64,000 bases of DNA from Ariolimax columbianus (taxonomy: Eukaryota > Mollusca > Gastropoda > Stylommatophora > Arionidae), in assembly GCA_036924085.1 (NCBI GenBank), contig JAVGWX010000002.1, positions 158,757,174 through 158,821,173 of the forward strand, read 5' to 3'. The notes beneath the pieces were generated by a model, which had not been told where the DNA came from, made no database searches, and saw only the letters and a list, made by a program, of their open reading frames with translations. The position numbers were made by a program, and so were the translations under genes. The first letter of the stretch is position 1. Each line of letters opens with the position of its first letter. Positions 10,897 through 22,769 of the stretch are shown piece after piece.

Positions 10897-11699
10897 GACT
10901 GTGTAGTTGTATGATTTCTGCTGTGTCATCTATCCGCCTGGTACATGGCCTTCCTCGTGTCTTGTAGCCTGATCTTAGCGTGTTACATGTGTGCAATGAT
11001 AGTGTACCAGATTGCATTCTTATTAGATAGTCCCGTTAGATACGTCTCATAGCTGCAGCCACTGCCCTAATCCATCTTGTCATTCCGTTCAGATATCTAC
11101 CAAGATATTCATGGTTTATCGTATGAATTATTCATCATTTTTATTTGTGTTTGGTTTGTTTTTTTGGTCGTAAAATAGATTTCGTTCGAGTCAACGGGAT
11201 AATTTCCTAACTGTAGGGGGCAGAAAGGGATGGGCATATATTTGGGTTTCTTTCTATTATCTGGGCCAGCTGCATTGCTTGCTCTGTTGAGCTCAGTAGG
11301 TCTTGTTCGGCGTCTCTGACGCTGGGCCGGAAGATGACAACATCACCAGAACACCTTGCGTGGTCAGCATATATCGTCGGCAACGTGAACTCGTACGTTA
11401 ACCTGGATAAGAAAATCCCCAAACCTCGACATAATAATACCGGGTCTCAAACTACGAGGTCGTTCGGCGGACAGGCCTAAAAAGCACACTCATTAAACTA
11501 GACCGTCGCCGTTTGGTAATTGATACTGTAGCTCGTTTTTCCGAGGACGTCCGCACCCACTAACTCTTAAAGCAGGACATGGATTTTAAGGACGGAAAAC
11601 GACTTTCTCCAACATGGTCCTCCCCTTTCTCCCACGTGGCCGTCCAACCACCTCCTGGTTAGATCAAATCGAAAAGATATCACCCTCATTGTACATAGC
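10897..11699. other. Mostly unique; possible RT scrap at 11,207-11,422 (minus)
   Basis: No gene is recognised with confidence. A 71-codon minus frame at 11,207-11,422 reads 'IYADHARCSGDVVIFRPSV' and 'STEQAMQLAQII', which resembles a degraded RT motif C (YADD) followed by a helix. This is weak and could be chance. Confidence 0.35.
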
Positions 11700-11860
11700 C
11701 TTAGACTCAGCCACTCATCGTGCTCATGAAAGGTTGACGCGACGGTTTTTGTCGCCTGAGACTCAGCCACTTATCATGAAGGGTTGACGCGACGGTTCTT
11801 GTCGCCTGAGACTCAGCCACTTATCATGAAGGGTTGACGCGACGGTTTTTGTCGCTTGAG
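11700..11860 (+). repeat. 50-bp tandem repeat, 3 copies
   Basis: Unit 'gagactcagccacttatcat' then 'gaagggttgacgcgacggtt'. Each unit contains an inverted repeat 'gcgac...gtcgc' around a T-rich loop. Confidence 0.85.
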
Positions 11861-12440
11861 ATGGAGACATTTGTTAGTGAAGGTCTACAGAATGGGTGTG
11901 ATATTCTTGGATGCATGTGATGGAGACTTCTGTTCATGACGGTCTACAGTCTGGGTGTGATATTCTTGGTTGCATGTGATGGAGACATTTGTTAGTGAAG
12001 GTCTACAGTCTGGGTGTGATATTCCTGGTTGCATGTGATGGAGACATTTGTTAGTGAATGTCTACAGTCTGTGTGTGATATTCTTGGTTGCATGTGATGG
12101 AGACATTTGTTCGTGACGGTCTACAGTCTGTATGTGATATTCTTTGTTGCATGTAATGGAGACATTTGTTCGTGACGGTCTACAGTCTGGGTGTGATATT
12201 CTTGTTTGCATGTGATGGAGACATTTGTTCGTTAATGTCTACAGTCTGTGTGTGATATTCTTGGTTGCATGTGATGGAGACATTTGTTCGAGAATGTCTA
12301 CAGTCTGTGTGTGATATTCTTGGTTGCATATGATGGAGACATTTATTCGTGAATGTCTACAGTCTGTGTGTGATATTCTTGGTTGCATGTGATGGAGACA
12401 TTTGTTCGTGACGGTCTACAGTCTGGGTGTGATACTCAAG
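11861..12440 (+). repeat. 59-bp tandem repeat, about 10 copies
   Basis: Unit 'ggagacatttgttcgtgacg' then 'gtctacagtctgggtgtgat' and 'attcttggttgcatgtgat'. Units differ by a few substitutions each (older array). Confidence 0.9.
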
Positions 12441-12639
12441 TTACATATGATGTGTTCGAATTCATGTTCTTCCTGTATGTACTCACACAGTTATTTGTTC
12501 TTCAATGTTCTCTGGTAGCGATTTGAAGTGACTCTTCGTGTATCCCGAGACGTGCAGTAAAAGGTGGACCCGGATTATCCCTGCTGTAGTGCAATGCAAA
12601 ACATCTCATCAGGCTCATCGTTTGTCAGTGTTGATTTTC
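12441..12639. other. Non-coding spacer
   Basis: Unique sequence; nothing recognised. Confidence 0.4.
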
Positions 12640-12885
12640 AACTGGGTGGCCAAGCTGCTGTAACACAGCCTGTCACAGGACCAAGACGTGGACGATAGTC
12701 AGAAGGTTTCACCTGGCCTAGGTTAGGTGGGGGGTTCTTTGATCAGTAAGTTTCACCTGGTCGGGCGTGAGGTACGGTTTCCGTTAGCGTTTCACCTGGA
12801 TCAGTCTGAGATACGGTCTTGGTCAGTGTGTTTCACCTAGCTTGACGTGAAGAACGGTCTTGGTGAGCATGTTCCGTCCTACTCT
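12640..12885 (-). mobile_element. Dispersed minisatellite-bearing element, old degenerate copy (copy 3)
   Basis: Minus strand: four diverged units around 'aggtgaaacacactgaccaa', then 'cgtccacgtcttggtcctg' and 'acaggctgtgttacagcagc', matching the order seen in the other copies. The unit spacing is irregular, showing age. Confidence 0.6.
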
Positions 12886-13649
12886 GGCGGTAGTCTTCGC
12901 TCCTATGCTCCCTATTAGTTCCCCTATTCCGTCCAGCACAACTTAAGATTCATCATAATTAATATTTCTGGACCACGAGGTCTCAAAACTAACTCAGTTC
13001 TTCAAATATGTCATTCACACCGCCCTTTAACGAATAACTACTTCAGACAAAATAACTGTAACAAATGACCCCATTCTAGGGCCGCCTTTGAATTGAGAAC
13101 TACGTCCATCAAAACAAATCTGTCATTCGTTTAATCTGCCCAATGCCGTCTGTGAATGTGTAGCTATTTCGTATTATTATTTTTATTATTATTGTTATTA
13201 TTTTCCAAAACCTAGGGGATTGTTTATATATTACGTCTAAGGTCATTATGAACTGTATGTTTGCCCTTGTCTTAATCCATTCAGCTGTCTCATCAAAGCG
13301 CGAGGCCTGTTTGTGCGTTTCATTTAGAAAGTTCGATCACCCACATTTCTCATATTTCACGAGGTTGATATAATTATACATGTGGGCGTGGCGTTTCTTG
13401 ATGATTTAGTTCTTCTAGAAACAGATGTTGACACGTGTCTTACCGGAACTGGCAAAGGAGTCAAGAATAGTAAATCCTGTAGTCTAGCTGGCACGTCGCA
13501 AGTGGCCGCTATGTTGGACATAGGGCCGTTCACCCCATTTTGTAGAAACTAAGTTTGTAGGGAATTGAAAGGAGACTGCTTCATTTCATATTGGTAAAAC
13601 CACTCGACTCATGCTCTGGTTAAACGTACTGGCCAAGGCTCTACCTCAC
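12886..13649. other. Non-coding, no recognisable feature
   Basis: Unique AT-rich sequence with a short (ATT)n-like patch at about 13,176-13,203. No gene seen. Confidence 0.5.
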
Positions 13650-13975
13650 ATCCACGCCAGGTGAAACATACTGATCAAGGCTCTACCTCACATCCACGCC
13701 AGGTGAAATATACTGACCAAGGCTCTACCTCACCTCCACGCCAGGTGAAACATACTGACAAAGGCTCTACCTCACATCCACGCCAGGTGAAATATACTGA
13801 CCAAGGCTCTACCTCACCTCCACGCCAGGTGAAACATACTGACCAAGGCTCCACCTCACATCCACGCCAGGTGAAACATATTGATCAAGGCTCTACCTCA
13901 CATCCACGCCAGGTGAAACATACTGACCAAGACTCTACCTCACGTCAAGGCAGGTGAAATATACTGACGAATACT
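13650..13975 (+). repeat. 42-bp minisatellite of the dispersed element, about 7.5 copies (copy 4)
   Basis: Unit 'ccaggtgaaacatactgacc' plus 'aaggctctacctcacatcca'. It fuses the CAGGTGAAACATACTGA core with a 'ctacctcacatccacgc' block that in copy 1 lies only once, outside the array. Length 42 leaves one frame open for about 98 codons, which is a by-product. Confidence 0.9.
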
Positions 13976-13984
13976 CTTTCTCAT

Positions 13985-14182
13985 TGTAAAAGAGAGGAGG
14001 CAGCGATGCGTCTTGGTAGAGGGAAGGGAAGGGTGGGAGGCAGTGGCACGTCTTGGTAGAGGGTTATGGGAGGGGAGGGGGCAGTGGCACGTCTTGGTAG
14101 AGGGGATGGGAGTGTGGTGGGAGCGGCACGTCTTGGAAGAGGGGGGAGGGGGGGAAGCAGTGGCACGTCTTGTTAGAGCAGG
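13985..14182 (+). repeat. G-rich tandem repeat, about 5 irregular units of roughly 40 bp
   Basis: Unit core 'ggcagtggcacgtcttggta' followed by variable G-rich runs ('gaggggagggggcagtgg'). Multiple G runs of 3-6 suggest quadruplex potential. Confidence 0.85.
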
Positions 14183-14710
14183 CCAACTAGGTCAAGTCGT
14201 CCGAAATAAATGTACAAGCTGACATGACATCGCGTGGTTACCTCATCTTCTGGTAGATATGTACCGTCATTTCTGTCCTTTGGTCTGACATTTATTGTCA
14301 TTGGATTATTCAAAATCCTGGTAAACAAACAGACATGAATGTGTATACCAGGTACCAGGCATGCGACGGGTACCTGGGACATGTTTTGTTGACGATTCTT
14401 ACTTTCTGATGGTTATTGTTCCTAAAGGAAGGCTGGTGACGTATTGATTAGGAAATTGTTTCTCCCCGGACAGCAGCTAACAGCCTACATTTCTTCGATT
14501 GCATTTTTTTGTCGTTTTTCATTATCCAGGGGTTCATTTATATACACAGCAAGTACACGGGACCTCGGAGTTTATCGTCGTCTCCGACATGACTGGACAC
14601 TCGATTTCGCTGGGCTTACGATCATTGGTCGAATAGAACTTGCCAATTTCAGACCCCTGCGATGGTCTGCTTTCGTTAGTTTCTTGAGAAACGAGCACCT
14701 TACTTCTTGA
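14183..14710. other. Non-coding, no recognisable feature
   Basis: Unique sequence with no gene recognised; an 88-codon + frame at 14,444-14,710 lacks known motifs. Confidence 0.45.
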
Positions 14711-14960
14711 GGGGACGGCGTGGGCTAGTGGTTAAGTGACACGGCTCACAACCACGAAGGTGCTTGGTTCGATCCCCCTCACAGCACCGGCCGTTATCTC
14801 GGGGAAACAAACCCTTAGAAAATACAGGAGGAAGCACACACTTACATAAAATGCATGCTGAAGTCTGATGCACTGGGCCGACAGGTGCAAAATAAAAACC
14901 ACAGTGCAACGCACACCGCCTTGTGGAATAGAGAAATAAGACGAACGCAACAAAAAAATA
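14711..14960 (+). mobile_element. tRNA-derived SINE, nearly full-length copy
   Basis: It starts 'ggggacggcgtgggctagtg' with an A-box-like 'gtgggctagtggttaagtg', followed 33 bases later by a perfect B box 'ggttcgatccc'. These are the internal pol III promoter elements. The tRNA-unrelated body contains 'acccttagaaaatacaggag', 'gctgaagtctgatgcactgg' and 'gccgacaggtgcaaaataaa', and it ends at 'gacgaacgcaacaaaaaaat'. The 3' module also occurs alone or truncated at 51.2, 51.8 and 56.2 kb. Transcription would be by pol III and mobilisation by a LINE partner (known for the class, not shown here). Confidence 0.85.
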
Positions 14961-14983
14961 ACACACAAATACACGTGTTAGTT

Positions 14984-15012
14984 TTGTGTGTGTGTGTGTG
15001 TGTGTGTATGTA
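14984..15012 (+). repeat. (TG)n microsatellite
   Basis: About a dozen TG dinucleotides with one interruption, just after the SINE tail. Confidence 0.9.
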
Positions 15013-15254
15013 CGTGCATGTGAGTTTTTTGTCATTGAAGGGCCACACCCATTGGCGTAGGCGATGACTAATTTCATAACTCTCTATCTCTTGTATTATT
15101 TACCAGTTCCGAAGTTAACCTATTGCCCTACCATAATGTTAAACTGTCCAGCATCGTGTCCTACTATCTTGCCTGTAGTTCCAATGTGCTCCAGTGTCCC
15201 CTCCCCTCTCCCTCCCTTTTTTGTCTCTTTGCACACTTACACACACGTAATAAA
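15013..15254. other. Non-coding spacer
   Basis: Pyrimidine-rich unique sequence; nothing recognised. Confidence 0.4.
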
Positions 15255-16690
15255 TCATGTTAGCTCAGGGGTCTGAGACCCGGTGCGTCGGTCGGCAACA
15301 TCCATGACCCACTGCTGCGGCGTGGCTTCGTCCAGGCCGGAGGTGGAGGTTGATATCTGATGGAGCCATACTGTGCTGGGATGGCGTCTTCTGCGCTTCC
15401 AGCTGATCGGGGGAAGACTTTTGGCGCCGAGGAACGACTTGTGTAGTATCTTGTGGGCAGGGGTTTCCTGGTTCAGTCGTACAACATGATCGAACAAAGA
15501 AACTCGGTCCCGGTCAAGTGTTTCCCTGTCCAGTCGTACAACATGACCGAACAAAGAAACTCGGTCCCGGTAAAGTGTTTCCCGGTCCAGTCGTACAACA
15601 TGACCGAACAAAGAAACTCGGTCCTGGTCAAGTGTTTCCTGGTCCAGTCGTACAACAGGACCGAACAAAGAAACTCGGTCCCGGTCAAGTGTTTCCTGGT
15701 CCAGTCGTACAACATGACCAAAACAAAGAAACTCGGTCCCGGTCAAGTGTTTCCTGGTCCAGTCGTACAACATGACCGAACAAAGAAACTCGGTCCCGGT
15801 CAAGTGTTTCCTGGTCCAGTCGTACAACATGACCAAAACAAAGAAACTCGGTCCCGGTCAAGTGTTTCCTGGTCCAGTCGTACAACATGACCGAACAAAG
15901 AAACTCGGTCCCGGTCAAGTGTTTCCTGGTCCAGTCGTACAACATGACCAAAACAAAGAAACTCGGTCCCGGTCAAGTGTTTCCTGGTCCAGTCGTACAA
16001 CATGACCGAACAAAGAAACTCGGTCCCGGTCAAGTGTTTCCTGGTCCAGTCGTACAACATGACCAAAACAAAGAAACTCGGTCCCGGTCAAGTGTTTCCT
16101 GGTCCAGTCGTACAACATGACTGAACAAAGAAACTCGGTCCCGTTCAAGTGTTTCCTGGTCCAGTCGTACAACATGACCAAAACAAAGAAACTCGGTCCC
16201 GGTCAAGTGTTTCCTGGTCCAGTCGTACAACATGACCGAACAAAGAAACTCGGTCCCGGTCAAGTGTTTCCTGGTCCAGTCGTACAACATGACCGAACAA
16301 AGAAACTCGGTCCCGGTCAAGTGTTTCCTGGTCCAGTCGTACAACATGACCGAACAAAGAAACTCGGTCCCGGTCAAGTGTTTCCTGGTCCAGTCGTACA
16401 ACATGACCGAACAAAGAAACTCGGCGCCGATCACGTGTTTCTGGTATTGGAAGGAGGCCTGTTTTGGAGGCGACCTCCACGTTGCGGATGTAGTCATGCC
16501 ATCGGATGGCCAGGATACGCCGCTTGTAGCGCATGTGGAAGGAATTCAGTCTCGACATGTCATGTTTCAGCAATGTCCATGTTTCGGTGCAGTAAAACAG
16601 GGCTGGAACCACACAGAACTGGTTGATGTGGATTTTTGTTTCAAAGGAGATCTTGCCATTACTCCACATGTAGAAAGTCGTGTATAACAG
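15255..16690 (-). pseudogene. Non-LTR retrotransposon C-terminal region interrupted by its own coding minisatellite
   Basis: On the minus strand the 5' flank (16,690-16,430) encodes an RT thumb/connection segment: 'FETKIHINQFCVVPALFYC', 'TETWTLLKHDMSRLNSFHMR', 'RRILAIRWHDYIRNVEVASK' and 'TGLLPIPETRDRRRVSLFGH'. The 3' flank (15,460-15,255) continues 'QETPAHKILHKSFLGAKS' to a stop. Between them, the segment coding for 'SLFGHVVRLDQETLDRDRV' is repeated 17 times. GHVVRLD is the conserved motif of this RT region in many animal elements. Five units are one base longer than 57 bp and break the frame, so the locus is not a functional gene. The RT palm is absent upstream, where a CA-rich array begins. 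Confidence 0.8.
15459..16428 (-). repeat. 57/58-bp minisatellite within RT coding sequence, 17 units
   Basis: 'cagtcgtacaac' recurs 17 times from 15,474 to 16,391. The total offset is 917 bp, that is 16 steps of 57 plus five extra bases. The five 58-bp units (with 'gaccaaaacaaag') fall at about 15,718, 15,833, 15,948, 16,063 and 16,178, exactly 115 bp apart, so a 57+58 dimer was itself amplified. Confidence 0.97.
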
Positions 16691-18032
16691 ACGCAGCCAC
16701 ACACACAGCCCCACACACACAGCCACACACACACAGCCACACACACACACAGCCACACACACACAGCCACACACACACAGCCACACACACACAGCCACAC
16801 ACATCCATATACACACACAGCCACACACACACGCACAGGCACACACACACAGACACACACACATCCACACACACAGGCACACACACACATCCACACATAC
16901 ATCCACACACACACAGATACACACACATCCACACATACAGCCACACACACACAGCTACACACACAGCCACACACACACAGCCACACACACACGCACAGCC
17001 ACACACACACAGACACACACACATCCACACATACAGCCACACACACTGCCACACACACACATCCACACACACAGCCACACACATCCATACACACACACAG
17101 CCACACACACACATTCACACACACACAGCCACACACACACAGCCACACACACACACAGCAACACACACACAATCACACACACACACAATCACACACAGCC
17201 ACACACATACAACCACACACACACACACATAGCTACACAGACACACATCCACACACACAGACACACACACACATCCACACATACATCCACACACACACAG
17301 ATACACACACATCCACACATACAGCCACACACACACAGCTACACACACAGCCACACACACACAGCCACACACACACGCACAGCCACACACACACACACAG
17401 ACACACACACATCCACACATACAGCCACACACACTGCCACACACACACATCCACACACACAGCCACACACATCCATACACACACACAGCCACACACACAC
17501 ATTCACACACACACAGCCACACACACACAGCCACACACACACAGCAACACACACACAAGCACACACACACACACAATCACACACAGCCACACACATACAA
17601 CCACACACACACACACATACAGCCACATCCACACACACACACATAGCCACACACACAGCTACACACACAGCCACACACACACATCCACACACACACACAC
17701 AGCCACACATACAGCCACACACACACATCTACACAGCCACACACACACAGCCACACATACACACAGCCACACACACACAGCCACACACACATACAGCCAC
17801 ATCCACACACACACACATAGCCACACACCCAGCTACACACACAGCCACACACACACAGCCACACACACACATCCACACACACACACAGCCACACATACAG
17901 CCACACACACACATGTACACACACACACAGCCACACACACACAGCCACACATACACAGCCACACACACACACATCCACACACACACACACAGCCACACAT
18001 ACAGCCACACACACACATCCACACACACACTC
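16691..18032 (+). repeat. CA-rich composite microsatellite, about 1.34 kb
   Basis: Irregular CACA runs punctuated by 'agcc', 'atcc' and similar breaks. Larger blocks are duplicated: the rare 'atccatacacacacacagcc' occurs at about 17,083 and 17,471, 388 bp apart, with matching neighbours. Frames on both strands stay open for up to about 450 codons (His/Thr-rich or Cys/Val-rich); these are not genes. Confidence 0.95.
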
Positions 18033-18503
18033 ATATGAATATATACAATTAATTAAATATTAATTTGAAATGTAACTGAGCTGCTCATGGATTGTCTGAC
18101 AGGGGGGATAAGTCAATCTTAATTCGTAACTAACAAGACATGTCTTGCCGGAAGTCAGTTGATAACAGAGACAAAGATGGGATGGGTTTATCCAGCGTGA
18201 GACTGGTGTCGGGCCATGAAATTAACATGATGATGAGGACGAATAGCATGATGATAATGATTGTGATAAGGAAGAAGATGTTGATGATGATAATTAGGTT
18301 GATGATGATAATTACCATAATGATGATAATTAGGTTGATGATGATAATTACCATGATGATGATATATTAGGATAATAGTGATGATGATGATGTTGACGAT
18401 GATGGCACCAGCCGGGCACACATGGACCACCACTATGCTAGAATCTTAACTTGTCATTGTTCTGTGCTGTATTCCCTTCATATGTTTATTCTGTCACTAC
18501 TTT
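18033..18503 (+). other. Spacer with GAT-rich microsatellite
   Basis: Unique sequence to about 18,225. Then an imperfect (GAT/AAT)-rich patch to about 18,400 with repeated 'gatgatgataattaggtt' blocks, then unique sequence. No gene recognised. Confidence 0.6.
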
Positions 18504-21471
18504 CCTTTCCTCCATTTTTCTTCTGTTTCCTCTTCCAGAATATGTATTCATTCTCTTATATCTGCCTGCTGACTTCCTCCATTTTTCTTCTGTTTCCTCT
18601 TCCAGAATATGTATTCATTCTCTTATATCTGCCTGCTGACTTCCTCCATTTTTCTTCTGTTTCCTCTTCCAGAATATGCATTCATTCTCTTATATCTGCC
18701 TGCTGACTTCCTCCATTTTTCTTCTGTTTCCTCTTCCAGAATATGCATTCATTCTCTTATATCTGCCTGCTGACTTCCTCCATTTTTCTTCTGTTTCCTC
18801 TTCCAGAATATGTATTCATTCTCTTATATCTGCCTGCTGACTTCCTCCATTTTTCTTCTGTTTCCTCTTCCAGAATATGTATTCATTCTCTTATATCTGC
18901 CTGCTGACTTCCTCCATTTTTCTTCTGTTTCCTCTTCCAGAATATGTATTCATTCTCTTATATCTGCCTGCTGACTTCGTCCATTTTTCTTCTGTTTCCT
19001 CTTCCAGAATATGTATTCATTCTCTTATATCTGCCTGCTGACTTCCTCCATTTTTCTTCTGTTTCCTCTTCCAGAATATGTATTCATTCTCTTATATCTG
19101 CCTGCTGACTTCCTCCATTTTTCTTCTGTTTCCTCTTCCAGAATATGTATTCATTCTCTTATATCTGCCTGCTGACTTCCTCCATTTTTCTTCTGTTTCC
19201 TCTTCCAGAATATGTATTCATTCTCTTATATCTGCCTGCTGACTTCCTCCATTTTTCTTCTGTTTCCTCTTCCAGAATATGTATTCATTCTCTTATATCT
19301 GCCTGCTGACTTCCTCCATTTTTCTTCTGTTTCCTCTTCCAGAATATGCATTCATTCTCTTATATCTGCCTGCTGACTTCCTCCATTTTTCTTCTGTTTC
19401 CTCTTCCAGAATATGCATTCATTCTCTTATATCTGCCTGCTGACTTCCTCCATTTTTCTTCTGTTTCCTCTTCCAGAATATGTATTCATTCTCTTATATC
19501 TGCCTGCTGACTTCCTCCATTTTTCTTCTGTTTCCTCTTCCAGAATATGTATTCATTCTCTTATATCTGCCTGCTGACTTCCTCCATTTTTCTTCTGTTT
19601 CCTCTTCCAGAATATGTATTCATTCTCTTATATCTGCCTGCTGACTTCCTCCATTTTTCTTCTGTTTCCTCTTCCAGAATATGTATTCATTCTCTTATAT
19701 CTGCCTGCTGACTTCCTCCATTTTTCTTCTGTTTCCTCTTCCAGAATATGTATTCATTCTCTTATATCTGCCTGCTGACTTCCTCCATTTTTCTTCTGTT
19801 TCCTCTTCCAGAATATGTATTCATTCTCTTATATCTGCCTGCTGACTTCCTCCATTTTTCTTCTGTTTCCTCTTCCAGAATATGTATTCATTCTCTTATA
19901 TCTGCCTGCTGACTTCCTCCATTTTTCTTCTGTTTCCTCTTCCAGAATATGTATTCATTCTCTTATATCTGCCTGCTGACTTCCTCCATTTTTCTTCTGT
20001 TTCCTCTTCCAGAATATGTATTCATTCTCTTATATCTGCCTGCTGACTTCCTCCATTTTTCTTCTGTTTCCTCTTCCAGAATATGTATTCATTCTCTTAT
20101 ATCTGCCTGCTGACTTCCTCCATTTTTCTTCTGTTTCCTCTTCCAGAATATGTATTCATTCTCTTATATCTGCCTGCTGACTTCCTCCATTTTTCTTCTG
20201 TTTCCTCTTCCAGAATATGTATTCATTCTCTTATATCTGCCTGCTGACTTCCTCCATTTTTCTTCTGTTTCCTCTTCCAGAATATGTATTCATTCTCTTA
20301 TATCTGCCTGCTGACTTCCTCCATTTTTCTTCTGTTTCCTCTTCCAGAATATGTATTCATTCTCTTATATCTGCCTGCTGACTTCCTCCATTTTTCTTCT
20401 GTTTCCTCTTCCAGAATATGTATTCATTCTCTTATATCTGCCTGCTGACTTCCTCCATTTTTCTTCTGTTTCCTCTTCCAGAATATGTATTCATTCTCTT
20501 ATATCTGCCTGCTGACTTCCTCCATTTTTCTTCTGTTTCCTCTTCCAGAATATGTATTCATTCTCTTATATCTGCCTGCTGACTTCCTCCATTTTTCTTC
20601 TGTTTCCTCTTCCAGAATATGTATTCATTCTCTTATATCTGCCTGCTGACTTCCTCCATTTTTCTTCTGTTTCCTCTTCCAGAATATGTATTCATTCTCT
20701 TATATCTGCCTGCTGACTTCCTCCATTTTTCTTCTGTTTCCTCTTCCAGAATATGTATTCATTCTCTTATATCTGCCTGCTGACTTCCTCCATTTTTCTT
20801 CTGTTTCCTCTTCCAGAATATGTATTCATTCTCTTATATCTGCCTGCTGACTTCCTCCATTTTTCTTCTGTTTCCTCTTCCAGAATATGTATTCATTCTC
20901 TTATATCTGCCTGCTGACTTCCTCCATTTTTCTTCTGTTTCCTCTTCCAGAATATGTATTCATTCTCTTATATCTGCCTGCTGACTTCCTCCATTTTTCT
21001 TCTGTTTCCTCTTCCAGAATATGTATTCATTCTCTTATATCTGCCTGCTGACTTCCTCCATTTTTCTTCTGTTTCCTCTTCCAGAATATGTATTCATTCT
21101 CTTATATCTGCCTGCTGACTTCCTCCATTTTTCTTCTGTTTCCTCTTCCAGAATATGTATTCATTCTCTTATATCTGCCTGCTGACTTCCTCCATTTTTC
21201 TTCTGTTTCCTCTTCCAGAATATGTATTCATTCTCTTATATCTGCCTGCTGACTTCCTCCATTTTTCTTCTGTTTCCTCTTCCAGAATATGTATTCATTC
21301 TCTTATATCTGCCTGCTGACTTCCTCCATTTTTCTTCTGTTTCCTCTTCCAGAATATGTATTCATTCTCTTATATCTGCCTGCTGACTTCCTCCATTTTT
21401 CTTCTGTTTCCTCTTCCAGAATATGTATTCATTCTCTTATATCTGCCTGCTGACTTCCTCCATTTTTTACA
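18504..21471 (+). repeat. 67-bp minisatellite, 44 perfectly phased units, splice-acceptor-like
   Basis: The 'cag' of 'tcttccagaatatg' falls at 18,536 and again 43 units later at 21,417, a distance of 2,881 = 43 x 67, so the array has no net indel. Units differ by only a few substitutions, mainly 'tgtattc' versus 'tgcattc'. Each unit holds 'TGCTGAC', then about 30 pyrimidine-dominated bases ending 'TTCTGTTTCCTCTTCCAG'. That is a branch-point-like sequence, a polypyrimidine tract and a CAG with no intervening AG. The last, partial unit ends 'ccattttttacag'. Confidence 0.98.
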
Positions 21472-22497
21472 GAAACCACAGCCTCACAGTTTATACTCGA
21501 CATGCTTGCCTGCCCGTTATTCTCCTGCTGGATCTAAATAAAGCCAAGCAGACATCTCCTCGGGCAACTAACAGGCACAGAAGAAGAAAGTGAAAAATAT
21601 ATATTTGAGGGGAAAGCAAAAAAAAAGGACACAGAGAATCTTGTTCGTACATGCCAGATAACCCGGGGAGTGGCAGGCCAAGATATGGAGATTGCCAAAG
21701 GGCACAATGGATGCCGTTTTGAAGATAGGTTTTTGGCTTAAAGAATTCTGCGTTACTGGTAACATTTGTGCACCATACTCTCGTCTCGTTAAATAAACAT
21801 TGGGAAGTTCAACACTTTACAAAAGAGGGTGTTTGACTTGCAGTTCGTTTCGTAACAGACACTTTTTTGAGTGTATATTGTGTATTGAAGGAAGCGAATT
21901 GGATTTTTTGGTCCACTTTCTCTGATTATATCGCCCATTGATCTTTACGTATAGGTGGAATGTTTATTGCTTTGCTTCGGGAGACTGTTCACTTCTGAAG
22001 AGTATAGCGACCGTGGATCTAGGAAATCCGTTAGTGTGTGTTTTGCCATTTGCCATTTCAGTGACTGGACGTGTGATATAATGCGTTGTTTTAATTTCTA
22101 GTATTTCATTGCTGAATTGAATAAGTAGATCTTTCTAATTACTTATATTGGCTTCTTGATTTCAAGTACCGTAAGTTAGTGTGAGATGGGTTATTTGGAT
22201 ACGAGTAATAGAGGCTATCTTCTCTAACCATGCTACCCAGTTGTGTCACCGTTATTGACACGCACACGTCAACCTAGCGCTAAATTGTTATGTGTCTGAC
22301 TGTTAGGAAAGATAAGGAAGTCAGGACGAGAAATTTCCATCCCACCTCATAAAATGTCTAGGCACACTACAATGAAGTTTCTAACACTTAATCTCTGACA
22401 ACAATGTCTGCCATACGACTACTTTTACGTTTTATTTATAAAATATATCCCACTTTATTGTAGTTATTTACCCTTTTGGATCTTCAGATAGCAAAGA
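21472..22497. other. Non-coding, no recognisable feature
   Basis: About 1 kb of unique AT-rich sequence. An 'aataaa' lies at 21,536-21,541, but no coding frame precedes it. Confidence 0.5.
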
Positions 22498-22688
22498 ATA
22501 GAATCATTGTCATCTTGAATGTGTACTACCATCTTGAATGTGTACTGCCATCTTGAATGTGTACTGCCATCTTGAATGTGTACTGCCATCTTGAATGTGT
22601 AGTGCCATCTTGAATGTGTACTGTCATCTTGAATGTGTACTGCCATCTTGAATGTGTACTACCATCTTGAATGTGTACTATCATCGAC
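22498..22688 (+). repeat. 19-bp tandem repeat, 10 copies
   Basis: Unit 'atcttgaatgtgtactgcc' with single-base variants. Confidence 0.92.
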
Positions 22689-22769
22689 AATTCTCCTTCT
22701 GATCACCGAGACAACACGCGCTCTTCACTTTTGTTAATCTCAGTACGGTATGTGGGCTATATTTTCTGG

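Noticed and set aside
13661..13957. 98-codon repeat protein frame
   Set aside because: The 42-bp unit is a multiple of three, which leaves a frame open; it belongs to a non-coding minisatellite of a dispersed element.
14711..14790. Functional tRNA gene
   Set aside because: A and B boxes are present, but the segment is the head of a SINE that also occurs at 8.8 kb.
16680..18038. His/Thr-rich and Cys/Val-rich frames of up to about 450 codons on both strands
   Set aside because: They are translations of the CA-rich microsatellite; both strands and several frames are open at once.
21530..21545. Polyadenylation signal of a gene
   Set aside because: AATAAA is present, but no coding sequence precedes it, only the 67-bp array.
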